A stretch of 64,000 bases of DNA, from contig NZ_JACTVJ010000005.1 of NCBI RefSeq assembly GCF_014493765.1, positions 434,001-498,000 on the forward strand. Reading direction: 5' to 3'. Shown here in pieces: positions 54,002-62,236 of the stretch; within the stretch, counting starts at the first letter, position 1, and every line of letters begins with the position of its first letter. Below the pieces are notes generated by a model that was given only the letters and a program-made list of their open reading frames with translations, was not told the origin of the DNA and made no database searches. Position numbers and translations under genes: made by a program. The DNA is from Streptomyces polyasparticus. Lineage in GTDB: Bacteria > Actinomycetota > Actinomycetes > Streptomycetales > Streptomycetaceae.

Positions 54002-54177
54002 GCGAGCGAGCCGCGCCCTTCTACTGCCCCTACTGCGGGGACGAGGACCTGCGCCCCAACGAGACCGGGCACGGCGCGTGGGAATGCGCGGCGTGCAACC
54101 GGGCCTTCCAGCTGAAGTTCCTCGGGCTCCTCGCCCGGGGCGTTCAGCGCAACGACGGTGGAGGCGAAGACATATGA
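53998..54177 (+). CDS. 59-aa zinc-ribbon-like protein in the sulfur operon
   Basis: A very small protein with two knuckles, CPYC at residues 10-13 and CAAC at 30-33, 20 residues apart, which should bind one zinc ion or an Fe-S centre. It begins inside the sirA stop (ATGA) and its own stop overlaps the start of cysH (ATGA), so it is translated with both. Conserved position in Streptomyces sulfate operons suggests a role in sulfite reductase or CysH function or assembly. That role is inferred from context only. Confidence 0.82.
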   Translation: MSERAAPFYCPYCGDEDLRPNETGHGAWECAACNRAFQLKFLGLLARGVQRNDGGGEDI

Positions 54178-54884
54178 CGACCGCTCAGGCCGAGCGAACC
54201 GCCGAAGAACTGCAGTCCCTCGCCGAGCAGGCGGGACGCGACCTGGAGGACGCGTCCGCGCTCGACATCCTCAAGTGGGCCGCCGAGACCTTCGGTCCCC
54301 GCTTCTGCGTCACCTCGTCCATGGAGGACGCGGTGGTCGCGCACCTCGCCTCGCGGGCGCTGCCCGGTGTGGACGTGGTGTTCCTGGACACGGGCTACCA
54401 CTTCCCCGAGACCATCGGCACGGCGGACGCGGTGGGCGCGGTGATGGACGTCAACCTCATCACGCTCACGCCCGTGCAGACCGTGGCCGAGCAGGACGCC
54501 GAGTACGGCCCCAAGCTGCACGACCGCGACCCCGACCTGTGCTGCGCGCTGCGCAAGGTCAAGCCCCTCGAGCAGGGCCTGACGTCGTACCAGGCCTGGG
54601 CGACGGGCCTGCGCCGCGACGAGTCCCCGACCCGGGCGAACACCCCGGTGGTCGGCTGGGACGCCAAGCGGCAGAAGGTCAAGATCTCGCCGATCGCCCG
54701 CTGGACCCAGGCCGATGTCGACGCGTACATCGCGGAGCACGGCGTACTGACCAATCCGCTTCTGATGGACGGCTATCCGTCGATCGGCTGCGCGCCCTGC
54801 ACCTTCCGGGTCGCCGAGGGCGAGGACGCGCGCTCGGGCCGCTGGGCCGGGCGGAACAAGACGGAATGCGGGCTGCACGGATGA
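54174..54884 (+). CDS. cysH: APS/PAPS reductase
   Basis: A 236-aa reductase producing sulfite from activated sulfate. The P-loop-like start is SSMEDAVVAHLA, then FLDTGYHFPET. Four cluster cysteines are present as CC in DLCCALRKVKPL and CxxC in GCAPCTF, with the catalytic Cys in the C-terminal ECGLHG. The CC...CxxC set marks the [4Fe-4S] type, which in characterised bacteria uses APS. The co-occurrence of cysC is therefore notable. It overlaps both neighbours by four bases. Confidence 0.92.
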   Translation: MTTAQAERTAEELQSLAEQAGRDLEDASALDILKWAAETFGPRFCVTSSMEDAVVAHLASRALPGVDVVFLDTGYHFPETIGTADAVGAVMDVNLITLTPVQTVAEQDAEYGPKLHDRDPDLCCALRKVKPLEQGLTSYQAWATGLRRDESPTRANTPVVGWDAKRQKVKISPIARWTQADVDAYIAEHGVLTNPLLMDGYPSIGCAPCTFRVAEGEDARSGRWAGRNKTECGLHG

Positions 54885-55438
54885 CGACTGTGGGAGACAA
54901 CGACGTGACTGGGGCCACCGTTTGGCTCACCGGTCTGCCGAGCGCCGGCAAGACCACGCTCGCCTACGAGCTGGCCGGGCTGCTCCGCCCGGCAGGCCAC
55001 CGGGTCGAGGTGCTCGACGGGGACGAGATACGCGAGTTCCTCTCGGCGGGCCTCGGCTTCAGCCGCGAGGACCGCGACACCAACGTGCAGCGCATCGGCT
55101 TCGTCGCCGAACTGCTCGCCTCGCACGGCGTGCTGGTGCTCGTGCCGGTGATCGCGCCGTACGCGGAGAGCCGCGAGGCCGTCCGCAAGCGCCACCAGAA
55201 GGAGGGCACGGCGTACCTCGAAGTGTATGTCGCCACGCCCGTCGAGGTGTGCTCGGAGCGCGATGTGAAGGGCCTCTACGCCAAGCAGGCGGCCGGCGAG
55301 ATCGCCGGTCTGACCGGCGTCGACGACCCGTACGAGGAGCCGGAGTCGCCCGATCTGCGGATCGAGGCGCATGAGCAGTCGGTGGCGGAGTCGGCCGCGG
55401 CCCTTCTGGGGCTGCTGCGAGAGAGGGGCCTGGCGTGA
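54881..55438 (+). CDS. cysC: adenylylsulfate kinase
   Basis: A 185-aa kinase that phosphorylates APS to PAPS. The Walker A motif is GLPSAGKTT (residues 18-26). LDGDEIREFLSAGLGFSREDRDTNVQRIGFVAELL and the family motif VIAPYAESREAVR follow. The KGLYAKQAAGEIAGLTGVDDPYE block is characteristic. It starts within the cysH stop and ends within the cysD start (GTGA). Confidence 0.93.
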   Translation: MTTVGDNDVTGATVWLTGLPSAGKTTLAYELAGLLRPAGHRVEVLDGDEIREFLSAGLGFSREDRDTNVQRIGFVAELLASHGVLVLVPVIAPYAESREAVRKRHQKEGTAYLEVYVATPVEVCSERDVKGLYAKQAAGEIAGLTGVDDPYEEPESPDLRIEAHEQSVAESAAALLGLLRERGLA

Positions 55439-56370
55439 CGACGGTTGCTTCCGTGAGCGAGGAGACCGACAGCCCGTATGCGCTGTCGCATCTGGACGCC
55501 CTGGAATCCGAGGCGGTGCACATCTTCCGTGAGGTGGCGGGTGAGTTCGAGCGGCCGGTGATCCTGTTCTCCGGCGGCAAGGACTCGATCGTCATGCTGC
55601 ACCTGGCGCTCAAGGCCTTCGCGCCGGCGGCGGTCCCCTTCTCGCTCCTCCACGTGGACACCGGGCACAACTTCCCCGAGGTCATCGAGTACCGCGACCG
55701 TGTCGTGGCCCAGCACGGCCTGCGGCTGCATGTGGCCTCCGTACAGGACTACATCGACCGCGGTGTGCTCAAGGAGCGCCCGGACGGGACGCGCAACCCG
55801 CTGCAGACCGTGCCGCTGACGGAGAAGATCCAGGCGGAGAAGTTCGACGCGGTCTTCGGCGGCGGGCGCCGCGACGAGGAGAAGGCGCGCGCCAAGGAGC
55901 GGGTGTTCTCGCTGCGCGACGAGTTCTCGCAGTGGGACCCGCGCCGCCAGCGCCCCGAGCTGTGGAACCTGTACAACGGCCGGCACGCGGCGGGCGAGCA
56001 TGTGCGCGTGTTCCCGCTGTCCAACTGGACCGAGCTGGACGTGTGGCAGTACATCGCCCGGGAGGGCATCGAGCTGCCGGAGATCTACTTCGCGCACGAG
56101 CGCGAGGTGTTCTCGCGCTCCGGCATGTGGCTGACCGCGGGCGAGTGGGGCGGCCCGAAGGATAACGAGCCGGTCGTGACGCGCCTGGTGCGCTACCGCA
56201 CCGTCGGCGACATGTCCTGCACCGGCGCCGTGGACTCGGACGCCACCACGCTCGAAGCCGTGATCACCGAGATCGCCGCGTCCAGGCTCACCGAACGAGG
56301 GGCCACCCGCGCCGACGACAAGCTGTCCGAGGCCGCGATGGAAGACCGTAAGCGCGAGGGGTACTTCTAA
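55435..56370 (+). CDS. cysD: sulfate adenylyltransferase subunit 2
   Basis: A 311-aa PP-loop subunit of ATP sulfurylase. The PP motif is LFSGGKDSIVMLHLALKAF. VDTGHNFPEVIEYRD, FGGGRRDEEKARAKERVFSLRD and NWTELDVWQYIAREGI follow, the last being the CysD/CysH-like signature. It starts with GTG overlapping cysC and ends one base before cysN. Together with CysN it makes APS from sulfate and ATP, driven by GTP hydrolysis. Confidence 0.95.
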   Translation: MTTVASVSEETDSPYALSHLDALESEAVHIFREVAGEFERPVILFSGGKDSIVMLHLALKAFAPAAVPFSLLHVDTGHNFPEVIEYRDRVVAQHGLRLHVASVQDYIDRGVLKERPDGTRNPLQTVPLTEKIQAEKFDAVFGGGRRDEEKARAKERVFSLRDEFSQWDPRRQRPELWNLYNGRHAAGEHVRVFPLSNWTELDVWQYIAREGIELPEIYFAHEREVFSRSGMWLTAGEWGGPKDNEPVVTRLVRYRTVGDMSCTGAVDSDATTLEAVITEIAASRLTERGATRADDKLSEAAMEDRKREGYF

Positions 56371-57732
56371 ATGTCAAGCACCACCGGTCAGTTGACCGAC
56401 ATCGACGGCCTCTCGGCGACCACGCTGCTCCGTTTCGCGACGGCGGGCTCGGTCGACGACGGCAAGTCCACCCTCGTGGGACGGCTCCTGCACGACTCCA
56501 AGTCGGTCCTCACCGACCAGCTGGAGGCCGTGGAGCGGGTCTCCGCGAGCCGCGGCCAGGACGCACCCGACCTGGCGCTGCTCACGGACGGGCTGCGCGC
56601 GGAGCGCGAGCAGGGCATCACCATCGACGTGGCCTACCGCTACTTCGCCACCGCCCAGCGCCGGTTCATCCTGGCCGACACCCCCGGACACGTGCAGTAC
56701 ACCCGGAACATGGTGACCGGCGCCTCCACCGCCGAGCTCACGGTGATCCTGGTCGACGCCCGCAACGGGGTCGTCGAGCAGACCCGCCGGCACGCCGCGA
56801 TCGCCGCGCTCCTGCGCGTCCCGCACGTGGTGCTCGCGGTGAACAAGATGGACCTCGTCGGCTACGAGGAGTCCGTCTTCGCCGCCATCGCCGAGGAGTT
56901 CACCACGTACGCCAAGGAGCTCGGCGTCCCGGAGATCACCGCGATCCCGATCTCCGCGCTCGCCGGCGACAACGTCGTGGAACCCTCCGCGCACATGGAC
57001 TGGTACCCGGGCCCCACCTTCCTGGAGCACCTGGAGACGGTCCCGGTCAGCCACGACCTGGCCACCTGCCACGCCCGCTTCCCCATCCAGGTCGTCATCC
57101 GGCCGCAGACCGCCGAGCACCCGGACTACCGGGGGTACGCGGGACAGATCGCGGCCGGCACCTTCCGGGTCGGCGAGGAGATCAAGGTCCTTCCCTCGGG
57201 CCGGAGTTCGAAGATCGCCGGGATCGATCTGCTCGGCAAGAGCGTGGACGTGGCGTGGACCCCGCAGTCGGTGACGCTCCTCCTTGAGGACGACATCGAC
57301 ATCTCGCGCGGCGACCTGATCGTGCCCGCCCATGACGCCCCGGCCACCAGCCAGGACATCGAGGCGACGGTCTGCCATGTGGCCGACCAGCCGCTGACCG
57401 TCGGCCAGCGCGTCCTGCTCAAGCACACCACCCGTACGGTCAAGGCGATCGTCAAGGAGATCCCGTCGCGCCTCACGCTCGACGACCTCTCCCAGCACCC
57501 GGAGCCCGGGCAGCTGGTCGCCAACGACATCGGCCGCGTGAAGGTCCGCACCGCCGAACCGCTCGCACTCGACTCGTACGCCGACTCGCGGCGCACGGGG
57601 TCCTTCCTCCTGATCGACCCGGCGGACGGGACGACGCTCGCGGCCGGCATGTCCGGCGAGGCGTTCGCGCAGTCCGCGGAGGCCGAGCCCGAGACCGAGT
57701 CCGCCCCTGACGAAGAGGGTTGGGATTTCTGA
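56371..57732 (+). CDS. cysN: sulfate adenylyltransferase subunit 1 (GTPase)
   Basis: A 453-aa EF-Tu-like GTPase subunit. G1 is GSVDDGKSTLVGRLL, the switch motif is EREQGITIDVAYRYF, G3 is DTPGH and G4 is NKMD. OB-fold domains II and III follow. The C-terminal end is Glu-rich. No CysC domain is fused, in agreement with the separate cysC. Its stop overlaps a short ORF by one base. Confidence 0.94.
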   Translation: MSSTTGQLTDIDGLSATTLLRFATAGSVDDGKSTLVGRLLHDSKSVLTDQLEAVERVSASRGQDAPDLALLTDGLRAEREQGITIDVAYRYFATAQRRFILADTPGHVQYTRNMVTGASTAELTVILVDARNGVVEQTRRHAAIAALLRVPHVVLAVNKMDLVGYEESVFAAIAEEFTTYAKELGVPEITAIPISALAGDNVVEPSAHMDWYPGPTFLEHLETVPVSHDLATCHARFPIQVVIRPQTAEHPDYRGYAGQIAAGTFRVGEEIKVLPSGRSSKIAGIDLLGKSVDVAWTPQSVTLLLEDDIDISRGDLIVPAHDAPATSQDIEATVCHVADQPLTVGQRVLLKHTTRTVKAIVKEIPSRLTLDDLSQHPEPGQLVANDIGRVKVRTAEPLALDSYADSRRTGSFLLIDPADGTTLAAGMSGEAFAQSAEAEPETESAPDEEGWDF

Positions 57733-57833
57733 TGGCCATCGATGTGTACGCGACCTTCGCGAAGGAGGGCGGCCGAGTCGGCAGCGGCGCCCTGGGCGCA
57801 GGGACCGGGGGTGTCGCGCGATGTGCGCGCTGA
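57732..57833 (+). CDS. possible 33-aa ORF coupled to cysN
   Basis: MAIDVYATFAKEGGRVG and 16 further residues start at an ATG that overlaps the cysN stop (TGATG). It ends 128 bases before the transporter gene. No family is recognised, and the Gly-rich end is not protein-like. It may be a degraded gene or chance. The rest of the 229-base gap holds no supported gene. Confidence 0.35.
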   Translation: MAIDVYATFAKEGGRVGSGALGAGTGGVARCAR

Positions 57834-57961
57834 CCTGTACGCGCACCCTGCGCGCCGCTGCTTTCCCCGTACGCCACAGACGAAGACCCGCCGAACTCCC
57901 GGCCGCGTACCCGCACTTCAGGGGGACGTAGGAACCGGGCCTCCGAGAGGAATCACCTCCC

Positions 57962-59101
57962 GTGCCTGCCACCAGTTCCAGCTCCGCCAGTTCCGCCCGT
58001 GACACCGCGCGCCAGCGGATCGCCGTCGCCGCGATCACGCTTCCGCTGCTCGCCGTCACCGCCTGCGGATACGGCTCCAAGGCCGAGGACGAGGGCGACA
58101 AGACCTCCCCCGTCGCCCAGGGCAAGGCCATCGAGGGACTCTCCGAAGTCAGGATCGGGTACTTCGCCAACGTCACCCACGGCACCGCGCTCGTCGGTCT
58201 CGGCGACGGCGGTCTGATCCAGAAGGAACTGGGCGGCACCAAGGTCAAGCCCCAGGTCTTCAACGCGGGCCCCGCCGAGATCGAGGCGCTCAACTCCGGC
58301 GCCATCGACATCGGCTGGATCGGCCCCTCGCCGTCCATCAACGGCTACACCAAGTCCGGCGGCAAGAGCCTGCGCATCATCTCGGGCTCCGCGTCCGGCG
58401 GTGTCTCGCTGGTGGTGAACCCCAAGAAGATCAAGTCGCTCAACGATCTCGAGGGCAAGACGATCGCGGCCCCGCAGCTGGGCAACACCCAGGACGTCGC
58501 GCTCCTCAACTACCTTGCCGAGAAGGGCTACAAGGTCGACGCGACCAGCGGCAAGGGCGATGTGAACATCGCCCGTACGGACAACAAGGTCACCCCGATC
58601 GCCTTCAAGAACGGTGACATCGACGGCGCCTGGGTGCCCGAGCCCACCGCGTCGAAGCTGGTGGCCGACGGCGGCAAGGTGCTGCTCGACGAGCGTGAGC
58701 TCTGGGACGACGGCAAGTTCGTGATCACGAACATCATCGTCCGCCAGGAGTTCCTGGAGAAGCACCCGAAGGTCGTCGAGGCGGTCCTGCGCGGCTCGGT
58801 GAACACCAACGCGTGGATCAACGAGAACCCGGACGAGGCCAAGAAGGCCATCAACTCCGTACTGGACAAGGAGACCGGCAAGCCGCTGCCCGCGAACGTG
58901 CTCGATCCGGCCTTCAAGAACGTCGAGTTCCTCGACGACCCGCTGGCCTCGACCCTGCGCGACGAGGCGCGGCACGCGGTCAAGGCCGGACTGCTCAAGG
59001 ACCCGCTGCTCGACGGCATCTACGACCTGGGGCCGCTGAACAAGGTACTGAGCGCCGCGGGCAAGCCCTCGGTCGACGACGCCGGTCTCGGCGCCAAGTA
59101 A
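57962..59101 (+). CDS. sulfonate/taurine-type ABC transporter substrate-binding lipoprotein
   Basis: A 379-aa lipoprotein. A signal peptide ends in the lipobox LAVTAC with the acylated Cys at about residue 35. The mature protein is a periplasmic-binding fold of the SsuA/TauA/NrtA group (VRIGYFANVTHGTALVGLGDG, AGPAEIEALNSGAIDIGWIGPSPSINGY, LEGKTIAAPQLGNTQDVALLNYL). It should capture alkanesulfonates or sulfate esters outside the cell. It starts with GTG 57962, following GAGAGGAATCACC. Position after cysN indicates a sulfur-supply role. Confidence 0.9.
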   Translation: MPATSSSSASSARDTARQRIAVAAITLPLLAVTACGYGSKAEDEGDKTSPVAQGKAIEGLSEVRIGYFANVTHGTALVGLGDGGLIQKELGGTKVKPQVFNAGPAEIEALNSGAIDIGWIGPSPSINGYTKSGGKSLRIISGSASGGVSLVVNPKKIKSLNDLEGKTIAAPQLGNTQDVALLNYLAEKGYKVDATSGKGDVNIARTDNKVTPIAFKNGDIDGAWVPEPTASKLVADGGKVLLDERELWDDGKFVITNIIVRQEFLEKHPKVVEAVLRGSVNTNAWINENPDEAKKAINSVLDKETGKPLPANVLDPAFKNVEFLDDPLASTLRDEARHAVKAGLLKDPLLDGIYDLGPLNKVLSAAGKPSVDDAGLGAK

Positions 59102-59137
59102 CCCCATCCGCACACAGACCCCCAGGAGGTGACGGTC

Positions 59138-59938
59138 ATGGCAGCCACGCTCACCGAGACCGCGGTGGACAAGTCGACAGCGGTCGACGGCTCGTACGCA
59201 GCGCGGATCTCTCATGTCTCCAAGTCCTTCGGCCGGCCGGGCGCCCAGCAGCTGGTGCTCGACGACATCACGATCGATGTCGCGCCGGGCGAGTTCGTCA
59301 CGCTCCTGGGGGCCTCCGGCTGCGGCAAGTCCACGCTGCTCAACCTCGTCGCGGGCCTCGACAAGCCGTCCGCGGGCGAGATCGAGGTGCCGGGCGGGCG
59401 GCCCGCCCTGATGTTCCAGGAGCACGCCCTGTTCCCGTGGCTCACCGCGGGCAAGAACATCGAACTCGCCCTGAAGATGCGCGGACTCGCGAAGTCCGAG
59501 CGCCGCGACGAGGCCGAGCGGCTGCTCGAACTGGTCCGTCTCAAGGGCGCGTACGGCAAGCGCGTGCACGAGCTGTCCGGCGGTATGCGCCAGCGCGTGG
59601 CGATGGCCCGCGCGATCGCGCAGGACAGCCAACTGCTCCTGATGGACGAGCCGTTCGCCGCGCTCGATGCCATCACGCGTGACGTGCTGCACGACGAGCT
59701 CACCCGTATCTGGCGTGAGACGCAGCTCTCGGTCCTGTTCGTCACGCACAACGTGCGCGAGGCGGTGAGGCTGGCGGAGCGCGTCGTCCTGCTCTCCTCG
59801 CGTCCCGGGCGCATCGCCCGCGAGTGGGAGGTCGACATCCCGCAGCCGCGCCGGATCGAGGACAGCGCGGTCGCCGACCTCTCGGTCGAGATCACCGAAC
59901 AACTGCGGGGGGAGATCCGCCGACATGGCCAGCACTGA
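59138..59938 (+). CDS. ABC transporter ATP-binding protein (SsuB/TauB type)
   Basis: A 266-aa ATPase. Walker A is GASGCGKSTLL, the Q-loop is LMFQEHALFPWLT, the signature is LSGGMRQRVAMARAI and Walker B is LLLMDEPFAALD. The H-loop is VTHNVREAVRLA. The C-terminal VVLLSSRPGRIAREWEVDIPQPR is typical for the nitrate/sulfonate/taurine subfamily. AGGAGGT precedes the ATG by 9 bases, and its end overlaps the permease start by 14 bases. Confidence 0.93.
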   Translation: MAATLTETAVDKSTAVDGSYAARISHVSKSFGRPGAQQLVLDDITIDVAPGEFVTLLGASGCGKSTLLNLVAGLDKPSAGEIEVPGGRPALMFQEHALFPWLTAGKNIELALKMRGLAKSERRDEAERLLELVRLKGAYGKRVHELSGGMRQRVAMARAIAQDSQLLLMDEPFAALDAITRDVLHDELTRIWRETQLSVLFVTHNVREAVRLAERVVLLSSRPGRIAREWEVDIPQPRRIEDSAVADLSVEITEQLRGEIRRHGQH

Positions 59939-60827
59939 GACCACGTCCCACACACCGGACACGAAGGAAGGCGGCGACCTCGCCGGCCTGGAGGCGGGCC
60001 TCGACGCCCTGGAGACGCAGACCGCCCAGCGCACCGCGTTCGGCCGCAAGCTGCTCTCCAAGGCGCTGCCGCCGATCGTGGCGATCGGCCTGGTGCTGCT
60101 CCTGTGGCAGCTCGCGTACCACTTCAAGGTCAAGGAGCACTATCTGCTCCCGAGCCCTGCCGACGTGGGCCGCACCCTGCAGGAGAAGTGGCTCGAAGGC
60201 ACCCTGCTCGACTACGTGTGGACCTCGCTGTCCCGCGGCGCCCTCGGTTTCCTGATCTCCGTCGCGATCGGTACGCCGCTGGGTCTGATCGTGGCCCGCG
60301 TCAAGGTCGTACGGGCGGCGATCGGGCCGATCCTGTCCGGTCTGCAGTCCCTGCCCTCGGTGGCCTGGGTGCCGGCCGCGATCATCTGGTTCGGTCTGAG
60401 CGACGCCACCATCTACGCGGTGGTGCTGCTGGGCGCCGTCCCGTCGATCGCCAACGGCCTGGTGGCCGGCGTCGACCAGGTGCCACCGCTCTACCTGCGG
60501 GCGGGCCGCGTGATCGGCGCGACCGGATTCAACGGCGTACGCCATGTCCTCCTGCCCGCGGCCCTGCCCGGCTACATCGCGGGCCTCAAGCAGGGCTGGG
60601 CCTTCTCCTGGCGCTCCCTGATGGCGGCCGAACTGATCGTGAACGCCGCCGACTTGGGCGTCGGACTCGGCCAACTCCTGGAACAGGGCCGTGAACTGCA
60701 GGACATGTCCTGGGTGCTCAGCGCGATCCTGCTGATCCTCGTGGTCGGCATCGGCATCGAGCTGCTGCTCTTCGCCCCCATCGAACGCCGCGTCCTGCGC
60801 AGCCGCGGCCTCCTCGCCAAGAGCTGA
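59925..60827 (+). CDS. ABC transporter permease (SsuC/TauC type)
   Basis: A 300-aa membrane protein with about six helices. The hydrophilic first 45 residues are followed by LPPIVAIGLVLLLWQLAYHFKV and the conserved EAA-like loop (MAAELIVNAADLGVGLGQLL). The permease-specific VGIGIELLLFAPIERRVLRSRG end matches SsuC. It starts inside the ATPase gene. With the preceding two genes it forms a complete importer. Confidence 0.93.
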   Translation: MASTETTSHTPDTKEGGDLAGLEAGLDALETQTAQRTAFGRKLLSKALPPIVAIGLVLLLWQLAYHFKVKEHYLLPSPADVGRTLQEKWLEGTLLDYVWTSLSRGALGFLISVAIGTPLGLIVARVKVVRAAIGPILSGLQSLPSVAWVPAAIIWFGLSDATIYAVVLLGAVPSIANGLVAGVDQVPPLYLRAGRVIGATGFNGVRHVLLPAALPGYIAGLKQGWAFSWRSLMAAELIVNAADLGVGLGQLLEQGRELQDMSWVLSAILLILVVGIGIELLLFAPIERRVLRSRGLLAKS

Positions 60828-60832
60828 TCCCC

Positions 60833-61591
60833 ATGCGCCCGGCTCTTCTCGTCATCGCCCACGGCAGCCGCGACCCGCGCCATGCCGAGACCGTGCACGC
60901 CCTCGTCCAGCGGGTGCGGGCGCAGCGCCCCGGGCTGCGCGTGGAGACCGGGTTCCTGGACTTCAACGCCCCTTCTGTTCCTCAGGTGTTGGAGCGCCTC
61001 GCCGCCGACGGTGTACGGGATGTCGTGGCGCTTCCGCTGCTGCTCACCCACGCCTTCCACGCGAAGGCCGACATCCCCGCCGTCCTGCACGAGGCGGCCG
61101 TCCGGCTGCCGGGCCTGCGGATACGGCAGGCGGCCGTGCTCGGCCCGTCGCCGCTCCTGATCGCGGCGCTCGAGCGACGGCTTTACGAAGCCGGGGTGCG
61201 CCCCGGTGAACGCGGCTCGACCGGGGTCGTCCTGGCCTCGGCGGGCTCTTCGGACCCGGAGGCGATCGCAGTGATCGCAGAAATCGCGCGGGAGTGGCGG
61301 CGCACCGGTTGGTGTGCCGTGCGGCCTGCGTTCGCCTCCGCATCTCATCCCCGTACGGAACAGGCCGTACGGGAGCTGCGCGCCGAGGGCATACAGCGCA
61401 TCGCCGTCGCGCCGTACGTCCTCGCGCCCGGCTTTCTGCCGGACCGGATCGCGCGGGGTGCGCGCGAGGCGGGCGCGGACGTCCTGGCCGATGTGCTCGG
61501 GCCCGCACCCGAGGTGGCGCGGCTGCTGCTCGCCCGGTACGACGAGTGCGGGGCGGCGCTCCCCCTGCGGCTGCCTGCGCTCACGGCGTGA
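60833..61591 (+). CDS. sirohydrochlorin chelatase (CbiX/SirB type)
   Basis: A 252-aa protein with two CbiX-like halves: HGSRDPRHAETVHALVQRVRA with His10, and a second half from VLASAGSSDPEAIAVIAEIAREW. The first half holds LPLLLTHAFHAKADIP, giving the second metal-site His. It inserts Fe or Co into sirohydrochlorin. In this operon the likely product is siroheme for SirA. It is 5 bases after the permease stop. Confidence 0.9.
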   Translation: MRPALLVIAHGSRDPRHAETVHALVQRVRAQRPGLRVETGFLDFNAPSVPQVLERLAADGVRDVVALPLLLTHAFHAKADIPAVLHEAAVRLPGLRIRQAAVLGPSPLLIAALERRLYEAGVRPGERGSTGVVLASAGSSDPEAIAVIAEIAREWRRTGWCAVRPAFASASHPRTEQAVRELRAEGIQRIAVAPYVLAPGFLPDRIARGAREAGADVLADVLGPAPEVARLLLARYDECGAALPLRLPALTA

Positions 61592-61603
61592 GCCGAACCG
61601 GGT

Positions 61604-61649
61604 GTGCCCACCGCCTGAGACGGACCGGCGGTGCCCACCGCCTGAGACG
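61604..61649. repeat. two direct copies of a 19-bp sequence
   Basis: GTGCCCACCGCCTGAGACG occurs identically at 61604-61622 and 61631-61649, after the chelatase gene and before the next GNAT. Its meaning is unknown. Confidence 0.85.
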
Positions 61650-61702
61650 ACTTGTCCGGAACCTGGTTGCCGAGACGCGACGGTTTGCCTAGCGTCGGCC
61701 AG

Positions 61703-62236
61703 GTGACTCCTGAACTGCGTACCGAACGCCTGGTCTTGTCCCCGTATGTCCCAGCCGATGAAGGCGACTTCGTGAGCCTCTTCCAGGACAGGGCGTCCGG
61801 ACAGTGGTTCTGGGACGGCCCCGAGCGGCGTCCGGCCGCCGAGGACCGCGCCCTGTTCGGCCGGATCTTCAGCATGATCTACGCCGAGGACCGCTTCCCG
61901 GTCTGGGCGGTCCGCCACGAGGGCCGCTATATCGGCCACGCGGAGATCAAGCCCTCCCCCGAGTCCTGGCTGAAGGGACACGAGATCGTCTACGGCCTCA
62001 CGGCGGACAGCTGGGGCCAGGGCTTCGGCACGGAACTGGCCGCGGCGCTCACCGCGTACGGGCACGAGGAACTGGGCCTCGCCGAGGTGCACGCGACGGT
62101 GAACGCGGAGAACGCCCGCTCGCTCAAGCTGCTCAAGAAGATCGGCTTCGTGCACACCAAGGACGTCCGCGAGGACGACGGCAGCACCACCCAGCTGCTC
62201 ACGCACCGGACAGGGTCCGATAGCGTCCCCGCATGA
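61703..62236 (+). CDS. GNAT-family N-acetyltransferase
   Basis: A 177-aa acetyltransferase of the RimJ/RimL-like type (TPELRTERLVLSPYVPADEGDFVSLF). Motif A is SWGQGFGTELAAALTAYGHEEL, followed by VHATVNAENARSLKLLKKIGFVHTKD. The GTG at 61703 is chosen because it begins at the TERL motif; an upstream in-frame ATG at 61652 is less likely. Its stop overlaps the next gene's start (ATGA). Confidence 0.88.
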   Translation: MTPELRTERLVLSPYVPADEGDFVSLFQDRASGQWFWDGPERRPAAEDRALFGRIFSMIYAEDRFPVWAVRHEGRYIGHAEIKPSPESWLKGHEIVYGLTADSWGQGFGTELAAALTAYGHEELGLAEVHATVNAENARSLKLLKKIGFVHTKDVREDDGSTTQLLTHRTGSDSVPA

